A DNA stretch of 64,000 bases from Solirubrobacteraceae bacterium (GTDB taxonomy: Bacteria > Actinomycetota > Thermoleophilia > Solirubrobacterales > Solirubrobacteraceae), in the NCBI GenBank assembly GCA_030690545.1, contig JAUYGN010000010.1, positions 1 through 64,000 on the forward strand. Direction: 5' to 3'. Each line of letters starts with the position of its first letter. Position 1 is the first letter of the stretch. Made by a program: the position numbers and the translations under genes. Below are positions 40,146-47,471 of this stretch, piece by piece. A model generated the notes under the pieces. The model was not told the origin of the DNA. It worked only from the letters and a program-made list of their open reading frames with translations, and searched no databases.

Positions 40146-40675
40146 TCAGTCGGTCGGCGGCCAGTCGATCCGCTCGACGAGGTCGGCCGCACCGAGGTCG
40201 ATCAGCCGGCTGCGGTCGATCGGCCGGTAGGTGCCGTCGTCGAGCGCGAGCCAGTGGACTGACGGTCCGCTGGGATCGACGATGAGGATCTCGTCGACTC
40301 CGCGCTGGGCGTAGAACGGCAGCTTCTCCCACGACTCGTCGCCGGGCGAGACGATCTCGAGCACGAGCGCGGCGGTCGGCAGCCAGACGCCGCGTGGGCG
40401 ATCGCGGTGTACGCCTCCGTCGGGCACCCGGTAGTCGTGTTCGGACTCGCCGAGGTTGAACTCGCCGATCGCCGGCACGAGGCCGGCCGCGCGCGCCGGC
40501 CGTCGACGATGACCGCGAGCTGTTGCGCGATCTCCGCGTGCTCGCCAGACGGCGCCGGAACCATGTGCAGGACGCCCTCCCACACCTCGTCCAGGCGATC
40601 GAGCCCGGCTCTGCGCCGACGCTCGAGGACTTCGTCGAGTCCTGCCGACGATGGCTCGAGGATCAGCGTCCGCAT
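40146..40675 (-). pseudogene. Uma2/DUF820 endonuclease-like gene, frameshifted
   Basis: The N-terminal part (GLDRLDEVWEGVLHMVPAPS, EHAEIAQQLAVIVDG) and the C-terminal part (GEFNLGESEHDYRVPDGG, ALVLEIVSPGDESWEKLPFY, VDEILIVDPSGPSVHWL) of a Uma2-family PD-(D/E)xK protein lie in different minus-strand frames. The switch is near 40484-40500, in a GC repeat (GGCCGCGCGCGCC) that can also form a hairpin. This is either a real frameshift or a sequencing error in a difficult run. The conserved EI..D..K-type residues are present once the frames are joined. Confidence 0.75.
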
Positions 40676-40782
40676 GCGACGACTTTACATTGACACGCGC
40701 AGACCGCCACCCGTACGCACCGACCCCGCCCGACGCCCTCGCCGGGGTGGCCAGCGCTGTCGACTGCTGGCGACCTCCTATT

Positions 40783-40801
40783 CCTAGGTGTTTGCTAGGT
40801 T
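40783..40801 (+). promoter_or_regulatory. CCTA box 13 with overlapping -10
   Basis: CCTAGGTGTTTGCTAGG (40783-40799); TAGGTT (40796-40801) serves as -10 and ends 6 bases before ATG 40808, so the transcript should be leaderless. Confidence 0.65.
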
Positions 40802-40807
40802 GCCGGA

Positions 40808-43096
40808 ATGCGCGCTGTGCGAACGGGAGGGTGCGCTGGCTTGCTGCGACGCTCCCTCCCCGTGCTGCTGGCCGGCGCCGCCGGGCTGGCCGTGTCCGCT
40901 GCTCCCGCGGGCGCCGCGGACTTCACCTGGACCGGAGCCGCGCCGCAGCCGAGCTGGTCGCTGCCGGCGAACTGGGGCGCGGCGGCGCCGAGCGACCCGG
41001 TCGACACGCTGCGTTTCCCGGCGCTCACTTCCCCGGCGTGCGCTTCGAGCCCGTCGGCGGCCGCGTGCTATGTGAGCACCAACAACCTCGCCCCCGGCCT
41101 GGGGGTCGGCGGCATCGAGCTCGACGGCGGCACGCCGTACGAGCTGTCGGGCAACGCGATCACGCTCGGGGCGGGCGGCATCGCGGTCTCCGGGGCGGCG
41201 GCCGGCGAGCCCGCGTTCCCTGAGCTCGGCATGCCGGTCGCGCTCGGCGCGCCGCAGACCTGGTCGATGGAGGCCGGGGCCGTCGATCACGAGCTGCTGG
41301 TCACCGGCGGCGTGACGGCGGATCCGAGCACCGGCCTCACGGCTCAGCTCGGCCGGGGCACGTACCTGGTGCTGCTCTCGGAGGCCGAGGTCGGGCCGGT
41401 GACCGCGACGGGCGACGGGTCACTCGCGCTCGGGTTCCCGCCCCGGCAGGGACGGCTGAACGCGAGCAACGGCAGGCTCGTGAGCCTCGTCGACGGGGCG
41501 TCGCTGCTCGTGCTCGACGGCGTCAGCGGGCCGCTGGCCACCGACGGCGGCGCCGTTCAGCTGGGCCAGTTCGACCGGGCCGGGGAGCTCGCGGTCAACG
41601 GGACGGTGACGCTGGACTCGGCAGGCGCGCTGATCGCCTTCGTCAACAGCCCCGGGACGGAGCCGGGCAGCGACTACTCGCGGCTGCGGGCGACCGGCGA
41701 CGTCAACCTCGCGGGGGCACAGCTGATCCCCTTCGGCGGCGTCGATCCCGACACGCAGGCGTGCCCGCAGCCGACGCCCGACGATGTGCTGACGATCGTC
41801 GAGACGACGGACGGAGCGGTCAGCGGCACGTTCGCTGGCGTGCCGAACGGCGCGACGGTGGAGTTGACGTGCATCGGCGCGAGCGGCACGCCGCCGACGG
41901 CTCGCATCGACTACACGACCACGACTGTCACGGCGACGATCCTGACGGCCGGGACGCCGCCTGAACCGACGACGACGACGCTCGACGCAAGCCCCTCGAG
42001 CGCGGTGACCAACCAGCCGGTGACGCTCACGGCGACCGTCTCGGCGGAGTCCGGCACGCCGGCGGGAACGGTCCGCTTCGAGCGTGCCGGCACGCAGATC
42101 AGCGACTGTGCCGCGCGAGAGCTGGACGATGACGGCGTCGCGACGTGCCAGGCGTCGTTCGCAGCCGCCGGCTCGCCGCATCAGCTGACGGCGCGGTTCA
42201 CGCCCGCTCCCGGCGGCTCGCTCGCGAGCTCGACGAGCCCGGCAAGCAGCGTCACCGTGACGCCGGCGGCGACGACGGCGGTCGTGACCTTCCCGGTGAG
42301 CACGATCGGGCTCAACCAGCCGATCCTGCTGACCGCCACGATCACGCCCGCCCACACCGGCCCGGCGAGACCGCAGGGCCTCGTCGACTTCCGCGTCGAC
42401 GGTGTGCCGCTGGACGGCTGCACGGGCGTTGAGCTGACGCCGCAGGAGTCGTCGTCGATCACGCAGTGCGAGCTGACGTACTTCGGCGGGGGCACCGGCA
42501 GCCAGACCGATCAGATCAGCGTGCGGTATCTCGGCGACGCGAGCTTCTCGGGCTCGACGTCGCCCGACAGTCCGCTGACGGTCGTCCTCTCGCAGCCGTC
42601 ACCGTCCCCGAGCCCGCCGGTGACCGCGCCGGCGCCCCCGGTGAGCGTCGGCGCGATCCCGCCGCCGCCGGCGACGACGACCGGCCCTGTGGGGCGGGCG
42701 AGCACCGGTCGCGCACAGGTGCGCGGGACGTCCGTCGACGTGCGACTTGCGTGCGCCGGCGCGCGCGGGCGCTCGTGCAGGATCACGCTGAAGACGACGA
42801 CGGTCGTGGTCCGCCGCGGCGGCAGGGTCCTGTCGGTGCGTCCGGCGCAGTCGGCGGCGAGGACGACGCGCCGCACCCTCACGGTCGCCCCCACGCGGAC
42901 CGTGACGCTCGCGGCCGGCAGCCGCCGGACGATCCGCTACAAGCTCAGCGCCGCCGGCGCGCGCCTGCTCGCCGGCCGCCGCCAGCTCGCGGTCACGATG
43001 CTCGCGACACAGCGCACGGCGAGCGGTCGCAGCACGAACGTCAGCAGGCAGGTGCTGCGGTTCAAGGCCCCCGCCAAGGCGAAGCGCAAGCGATAG
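40808..43096 (+). CDS. Large secreted surface protein with Ig-like domains
   Basis: 762 residues. Signal peptide (SLPVLLAGAAGLAVSAAPAG, AAD cut near 38). A beta-helix-like passenger region (about 40-390; FTWTGAAPQPSWSLPANWG, VGGIELDGGTPYELSGNAIT, GDVNLAGAQLIPFGG) resembles autotransporter-type repeats. Two Ig-like (Big_3-like) domains follow (about 395-490 and 495-595; TTTTLDASPSSAVTNQPVTL, VRFERAGTQISDCAA, VDFRVDGVPLDGC), then a Pro-rich linker and a basic beta-rich end with paired Cys similar to that of the WtpA-like protein. Probably displayed on the cell surface. A terminator hairpin follows. Confidence 0.8.
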   Translation: MRAVRTGGCAGLLRRSLPVLLAGAAGLAVSAAPAGAADFTWTGAAPQPSWSLPANWGAAAPSDPVDTLRFPALTSPACASSPSAAACYVSTNNLAPGLGVGGIELDGGTPYELSGNAITLGAGGIAVSGAAAGEPAFPELGMPVALGAPQTWSMEAGAVDHELLVTGGVTADPSTGLTAQLGRGTYLVLLSEAEVGPVTATGDGSLALGFPPRQGRLNASNGRLVSLVDGASLLVLDGVSGPLATDGGAVQLGQFDRAGELAVNGTVTLDSAGALIAFVNSPGTEPGSDYSRLRATGDVNLAGAQLIPFGGVDPDTQACPQPTPDDVLTIVETTDGAVSGTFAGVPNGATVELTCIGASGTPPTARIDYTTTTVTATILTAGTPPEPTTTTLDASPSSAVTNQPVTLTATVSAESGTPAGTVRFERAGTQISDCAARELDDDGVATCQASFAAAGSPHQLTARFTPAPGGSLASSTSPASSVTVTPAATTAVVTFPVSTIGLNQPILLTATITPAHTGPARPQGLVDFRVDGVPLDGCTGVELTPQESSSITQCELTYFGGGTGSQTDQISVRYLGDASFSGSTSPDSPLTVVLSQPSPSPSPPVTAPAPPVSVGAIPPPPATTTGPVGRASTGRAQVRGTSVDVRLACAGARGRSCRITLKTTTVVVRRGGRVLSVRPAQSAARTTRRTLTVAPTRTVTLAAGSRRTIRYKLSAAGARLLAGRRQLAVTMLATQRTASGRSTNVSRQVLRFKAPAKAKRKR

Positions 43097-43107
43097 CGAT
43101 CGTCGGT

Positions 43108-43127
43108 CCGGCTGGACTACCAGCCGG
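43108..43127. terminator. Hairpin between converging genes
   Basis: Perfect 8-bp stem CCGGCTGG / CCAGCCGG with an ACTA loop, between the stops of the 762-residue gene (+) and mihF (-). Probably works in both directions. Confidence 0.6.
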
Positions 43128-43132
43128 CTGCC

Positions 43133-43501
43133 CTACCTTCGCAGACGGTCCGCGAGCTCGCGGCGCTGGCGCTCTGACAGTCCGCCGATCGTCTTGGCGG
43201 GCGAGATCCGGCACTGCGTGAGGATCTTGTGGACCTTCACCTGCCCGTACTTCGGCACTGCGAGCAGTGTGTCGAGAACCCTGGCGGTCAGCATGAACTC
43301 CGGCGGATCGAGCAGCAGCGGGTCGATCGCGCGGCGCCCGGCCTTGAGGTCGCGCTTGAGCCTCGCCCGTCGCGTGCGGATGTCGTTTGCGCGGTCGAGC
43401 GCCTCGAGTCGCTGGTTCAGCGTGCGCGCGGGCGCGGTCGGCTGCTGGGCGCGGGCGCGGGATGTCACGTGCGCCGTGCCGCTCGGTCCCGGCGCCGTCA
43501 T
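43133..43501 (-). CDS. mihF: Integration host factor, actinobacterial type (mIHF)
   Basis: 122 residues. The conserved core TRRARLKRDLKAGRRAI, PPEFMLTARVLDTLLAVPKY, VKVHKILTQCRIS and KTIGGLSERQRRELADRLRR is that of actinobacterial mIHF, with its helix-two-turn-helix DNA-binding part. It bends DNA and helps organise the nucleoid. The first 30 residues are a variable tail. Its ATG overlaps the stop of the LppX-like gene (ATGA), so it is the second gene of that unit. This is unusual, because mIHF is normally next to guanylate kinase (gmk). Confidence 0.92.
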   Translation of the reverse strand: MTAPGPSGTAHVTSRARAQQPTAPARTLNQRLEALDRANDIRTRRARLKRDLKAGRRAIDPLLLDPPEFMLTARVLDTLLAVPKYGQVKVHKILTQCRISPAKTIGGLSERQRRELADRLRR

Positions 43502-44613
43502 CCCGAGACGGTGCCGCGCTGCGCGTCGGCGAGGCTGGCGGGGTCGATCGCCTGGTCGGCGGGCGGGATCTCGACGTCGACCTTCGTGCCGAAGTCGTAG
43601 AGCTCGATGCGCTGGGTGATCGTCGTGCGCTGACCGGCGGTGCTGGTGGTGACCGTGTGGGTCATGCGGCGCACGATGTCGTCGTCGCCGATCCAGATCT
43701 CCATCGGGAGCTTGCTGGTGTCGGAGAGCTCGATGATCTGCTGCATCGAGCGGCGGACCGCGGAGCGCTGGGCGGCGGGCAGCGCGTCGGGGACCTTGTC
43801 GAAGTCGATCGTCGCCCGGTAGCGGGTGGTCGGCACGCCGCGCACCGTGTCCGTGCCGATGCGGGTGACGTCACCGCTGACCGCCTTGAGGTAGTGCAGG
43901 GACTGCGTCGGGTCCTGGCCGCTCACCCGGGTGAGCGCGGCGAGGTCGATGCCGGCCTGCTCGCCCACCGCGGCGAGGTCGAGCTTGATCCATCGCTTGC
44001 CCGCGGGCAGCGCACGGTCGAACGCCGGCGAGCTCATGTAGAAGGTCAAGCCGTCGAAGATCAGGTGCTGCTCGATCGTGCCGCCGCCGGCCGACGCGCC
44101 GCCGGGCATCGAGGAGACGTCCATCGTGAGCGTCATCTCGCCGCGCCCGCTCGTGTTGTCGAAGCGTCCCTCGGCCGTCGTCGGGATCGTGCCGCGACCG
44201 CCGTGGGAGATCGTCTGCCGCAGCGATAGGCGCACCCCGCCGGTCGCGGCGGTCTTGTCGGCAGCCGACGCGAGCGCCTGCGGCGTCAGGACGTCGGAGG
44301 AGCCGAGACCAGTCAGCGGCACCGCCACCGCGAGCGCGGCGCCGGCGAGCAGGAGGCACGCCAGCGCCCACACCGAGTATCGCGGACGTCGCCCGCGCTG
44401 CCGGGCGGGCCCGCGCTCGGTTGCCGGCACCGGGGCGATATCCGGCGCCTCGGGCGCCTTCGAGACCGACCGGAATCGCTCCGGCGGGTCGGTCATCGTC
44501 GCTCGCGCGAGCCGGTCGGCACTCGCCGGCTGCTCAGCGCGCCGAGCGGGGCGCGACGGTTGCAAGAAGCGCCGGCGGATGAAGGACGGCGTTGAGACAT
44601 GAATCCTCTCCAC
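43498..44613 (-). CDS. LppX/LprG-like envelope protein
   Basis: 371 residues. A cytoplasmic basic N-terminus is followed by one membrane segment (YSVWALACLLLAGAALAVAV, about 80-99) and an extracellular domain of about 260 residues with the layout of LppX/LprAFG lipid carriers: LRQTISHGGRGTIPTTAEGR, GRGEMTLTMDVSSMPG, TFYMSSPAF, KRWIKLDLAAVG, YRATIDFDKVP and LPMEIWIGDDDIVRRMTHTV. No lipobox. The GTG at 44613 lies about 8 bases behind a -10 (leaderless), but ATG 44496 is another possible start. A role in lipid transport or sensing is suggested by the family. Confidence 0.7.
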   Translation of the reverse strand: MERIHVSTPSFIRRRFLQPSRPARRAEQPASADRLARATMTDPPERFRSVSKAPEAPDIAPVPATERGPARQRGRRPRYSVWALACLLLAGAALAVAVPLTGLGSSDVLTPQALASAADKTAATGGVRLSLRQTISHGGRGTIPTTAEGRFDNTSGRGEMTLTMDVSSMPGGASAGGGTIEQHLIFDGLTFYMSSPAFDRALPAGKRWIKLDLAAVGEQAGIDLAALTRVSGQDPTQSLHYLKAVSGDVTRIGTDTVRGVPTTRYRATIDFDKVPDALPAAQRSAVRRSMQQIIELSDTSKLPMEIWIGDDDIVRRMTHTVTTSTAGQRTTITQRIELYDFGTKVDVEIPPADQAIDPASLADAQRGTVSG

Positions 44614-44623
44614 TCGACGGCTG

Positions 44624-44640
44624 ACTAGGCAATGCCCAGA
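44624..44640 (-). promoter_or_regulatory. CCTA box 14, before the LppX-like/mihF unit
   Basis: On the minus strand TCTGGGCATTGCCTAGT, its right end overlapping TAGTCA (44627-44622) as a -10; the GTG start follows about 8 bases later. Confidence 0.5.
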
Positions 44641-44783
44641 TAGCGCGCAGCGTATCGCGACGGCCGCCTCAAGGGAAGTCCGTGGAGCATTGCGAGAACG
44701 AGCATCGCGTACGCGTCGCCGGCCTTTCGTCGCGACCTACGAGTTCTGTGACGCACGGTCATACCGATGGTTAGACTGGGGTC

Positions 44784-45011
44784 ATGTCGTATCGAGTGGG
44801 ACCGAAAGGACAGGTCGTGGTGCCCAAGCACATCCGCGAGACGCTGGGCATCGCTCCGGGGGATGAGGTGGATGTCGACGTGATCGACGGGGAGGTCCGG
44901 ATTCGCCGCCGCAGCGCGATGCGGACGCTGCTCGGGATCGCCGCCACCGGTGCTTCGACGGCGGACCTCGAAGCATCGCGGGCGCGTGAGCGGGCGCGCG
45001 ACGGCGCGTGA
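44784..45011 (+). CDS. AbrB-type antitoxin (VapB-like)
   Basis: 75 residues with a SpoVT/AbrB swapped-hairpin DNA-binding domain: YRVGPKGQVVVPKHIRETLG, IAPGDEVDVDVIDGEVRIRR (1-44), then a helical tail that should bind the toxin. It would neutralise the PIN toxin and repress its own promoter. TAGACT lies just before the ATG. GTGA overlap with the next gene. Confidence 0.88.
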   Translation: MSYRVGPKGQVVVPKHIRETLGIAPGDEVDVDVIDGEVRIRRRSAMRTLLGIAATGASTADLEASRARERARDGA

Positions 45012-45397
45012 CGGTCGTTCTCGATTCATGGGCCGCTCTGGCCGTCATCAAGCGAGAAGCCAGCGCGATGCGGGTGCTCGAGCTGCTCGGCGACGAGCAG
45101 CCGCTGATGAGCTGGATCAACCTCGGAGAGATCGCGTACCTCGAGGAGCGTCGCCTCGGCCGCCTCCGCGCCGATGAGATCGTCGATGCGCTGGCACGTG
45201 CGGTGCGCGCCGAGCTCCCCGACGTCGCGCTCGTCAGAGCGGCCGCGCACTGCAAGGCGCAAGGCGGGCTCTCGTACGCGGACGCCTTCGCGGCGGCGAC
45301 CGCGATCCGTCACGACGCCGACCTGCTGACCGGCGACGACGAGCTCGTCGCGTTGCACGCGCGCGACGGCCTGCGCGTCGTCGACGTGCGTCATTGA
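45008..45397 (+). CDS. PIN-domain toxin (VapC-like)
   Basis: 129 residues. The PIN acidic residues are present: VVLDSWAALAVIKRE (Asp6), MSWINLGEIAYLEER (Glu), LSYADAFAAATAI (Asp) and DADLLTGDDEL (Asp). It should be a Mg2+-dependent RNase held by the AbrB-type partner. In contrast to the PIN protein at 15136, nothing in its active site looks altered. The last bases overlap nothing of importance; the next gene has its own start at 45469. Confidence 0.9.
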   Translation: MTVVLDSWAALAVIKREASAMRVLELLGDEQPLMSWINLGEIAYLEERRLGRLRADEIVDALARAVRAELPDVALVRAAAHCKAQGGLSYADAFAAATAIRHDADLLTGDDELVALHARDGLRVVDVRH

Positions 45398-45468
45398 CGA
45401 CGCCCGCCGCGGGAACCGCTCTCAGGGGAGGCGCGATCGTCTGGCGGCAGGATCTATCGTTGCGCCCC

Positions 45469-46050
45469 ATGGCCAGGCAGCGATCACGGCGCTCCTTCGG
45501 AAAGCTCGGGCGGCGCGCGATGCATCGCCGCTACGAGGTCGCGGCGGAGGCCGGCGACGCCGACGCGATGCTCTTCCTCGCCACGGTGCGCGCGCGTGAC
45601 GATCCCGAGGCGTCGCGCGTCTGGTTTCGCCGCTCCGCGGAGGCCGGCAACGTCCACGCGATGTACATCGTCGGCCTGCTGCTCGAGCCGCGCGAGGCCG
45701 ACGCCTCACGGAGCTGGCTCGAGCGGGCGGCCGAGCACGGGCACGTCGACGCGATGATCAAGCTCGGTGTGCTCGCGCAGGAGGTGGGCAAGAAGGGCGA
45801 GGCCCGGCAGCGCTACGCGCGGGCGGCCGACCGCGGCAGCGTGATCGCGATGTTCAACCTCGGCCTGCTGCTGGAGGGCAGCGATCGCGACGCGGCGCGC
45901 GGGTGGTATGAGAAGGCCGTCGACGGCGGCGACGTCGACGCGATGTTCAACCTCGGCCGGCTGATCGAGGGCGACGAGCCGGACGCCGCACGCGAGCTCT
46001 GGGAGCGCGCCGCCGCGGCGGGGCAGCCGGAGGCCCAGGAGCGCCTGTAG
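45469..46050 (+). CDS. Sel1/TPR-like repeat protein
   Basis: 193 residues with about four Sel1-like repeats of about 34-36 residues (AAEAGDADAMLFLATV, SAEAGNVHAMYIVGLLL, AAEHGHVDAMIKLGVLA, AVDGGDVDAMFNLGRLI). Such solenoids mediate protein-protein contacts. No signal peptide. ATG 45469 is preferred because the repeats start soon after, and TATCGT lies just upstream. Confidence 0.85.
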   Translation: MARQRSRRSFGKLGRRAMHRRYEVAAEAGDADAMLFLATVRARDDPEASRVWFRRSAEAGNVHAMYIVGLLLEPREADASRSWLERAAEHGHVDAMIKLGVLAQEVGKKGEARQRYARAADRGSVIAMFNLGLLLEGSDRDAARGWYEKAVDGGDVDAMFNLGRLIEGDEPDAARELWERAAAAGQPEAQERL

Positions 46051-46062
46051 TCCCAGGCGCTG

Positions 46063-46074
46063 CGCCCGCGGGCG
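46063..46074. terminator. Small palindrome between converging genes
   Basis: CGCCCGCGGGCG between the Sel1-like gene (+) and bioA (-); a weak terminator candidate without loop or U tract. Confidence 0.25.
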
Positions 46075-46080
46075 TCCGGT

Positions 46081-47382
46081 CTACGCCGCCTGCGCCAGGA
46101 CCGGCGCCGCCGTCGCCTCGCGGACCGATGCCGCCGTGATCTGGACGAGGTGGCGCAGCTCCTCGCTGCTGATCGCCAGCGGCGGCATCAGCACGACGAC
46201 GTCGCCCAGCGGCCGCACGATCGCGCCGCGCCGGCGCGCGGCGAGCGTGACCTGATGGCCGATGCGGGCCGCGAGCGGGAAGCCCTCGAGCTCGATGCCG
46301 ACCATGAAGCCGCGCCGGCGGACCTCCGCGACGCGGCGCAGCGGCGCGACGAACTCGTCGAGCAGGTCGCCGAGCAGGTCGATCTTCGGCCCCAGCGCCT
46401 CGAGCGTGCGCTCGCGCTCGAAGACGTCGAGCGTCGCGAGCGCGGCTGCGCAGGCGAGCGGGTTGCCGGTGTAGGTATGGCCGTGGAAGAAGGTCCGCAG
46501 GTCCTCGTGCGCGCCGAGGAAGGACTCGTAGATGCGCTCCGACGCGAGCGTCGCCGCGAGCGGCATGTAGCCGCCGGTCAAGCCCTTGGCGACGCACATG
46601 AGGTCCGGCGCGACGTCCTCCTGCTCGCAGGCGAACATCGTTCCCGTGCGCCCGAAGCCCGTCGCGACCTCGTCGCAGATCAGCAGCACGTCGTGCTCGT
46701 CGCACAGCTCGCGGACCGCCCGCAGGTAGCCGTCGGGGTGCGTGACGATCCCGGCCGCGCCCTGCACGAGCGGCTCGACGATGACCGCCGCGACCTCGCC
46801 GGCGTGCGCGCGCAGCAGTACCTCCATGTGGCCCGCGTCGCCCGGCTCGGCCTGCCAGGACTTGAACAGCAGCGGCCCGAAGCAGGCATGGAAGAGCTCC
46901 ATCCCGCCGACGGAGACCGAGCCGATCGTGTCGCCGTGGTAGGCGTCGCGCAGCGTGATGAAGCCGTTGCGGCCGAGCTCGCCGCGCTGGCGCCAGTGCT
47001 GAAATGCCATCTTCAGCGCGACCTCGGCGGCGGTCGAGCCGTTGTCGGAGTAGAAGACGCGGCTCAGCCCGCGCGGCGCGAGCTCGACGAGTCGCTGGGC
47101 GAGCTCGATCGCGCCGGGGTGCGAGAGGCCGAGCATCGTCGTGTGCGCGACGCGCTGCAGCTGCTCGCGTACGGCGCGGTCGATCGCCGGATGGGCGTGG
47201 CCGTGGATGTTGCACCACAGCGACGAGACGCCGTCGAGGTAGGCGTTGCCCTCCGAGTCGTACAGCGTGCAGCCGGCCGCGCGCTCGATGATCAGCGGCT
47301 CTTCCTCGCACCAGCCCTGCTGCTGCGTGAACGGGTGCCAGAGCACCCGCTTGTCGATGTCTGCGAGCTCCCGCGTGGTCAT
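46081..47382 (-). CDS. bioA: Adenosylmethionine-8-amino-7-oxononanoate aminotransferase
   Basis: 433-residue PLP-dependent class III aminotransferase of biotin synthesis, converting KAPA to DAPA with SAM as amino donor. Landmarks: LWHPFTQQQGW at the N-terminus, SSLWCNIHGHAHPAID, YSDNGSTAAEVALKMAFQ, AYHGDTIGSVSVGG, LLICDEVATGFGRTGTMFAC and the PLP lysine in CVAKGLTGGYMPLAAT. Start ATG 47382. It is separated from bioFDB by a diverging gene. Confidence 0.95.
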   Translation of the reverse strand: MTTRELADIDKRVLWHPFTQQQGWCEEEPLIIERAAGCTLYDSEGNAYLDGVSSLWCNIHGHAHPAIDRAVREQLQRVAHTTMLGLSHPGAIELAQRLVELAPRGLSRVFYSDNGSTAAEVALKMAFQHWRQRGELGRNGFITLRDAYHGDTIGSVSVGGMELFHACFGPLLFKSWQAEPGDAGHMEVLLRAHAGEVAAVIVEPLVQGAAGIVTHPDGYLRAVRELCDEHDVLLICDEVATGFGRTGTMFACEQEDVAPDLMCVAKGLTGGYMPLAATLASERIYESFLGAHEDLRTFFHGHTYTGNPLACAAALATLDVFERERTLEALGPKIDLLGDLLDEFVAPLRRVAEVRRRGFMVGIELEGFPLAARIGHQVTLAARRRGAIVRPLGDVVVLMPPLAISSEELRHLVQITAASVREATAAPVLAQAA

Positions 47383-47471
47383 GGGCGTGACCCTAAGCAC
47401 GGGTGCGGACGAACCGCCGCGCGTGCCGGGGTGACCCCTCGGCGCCCTCCGGCGAATACGCTCCCACGCCC

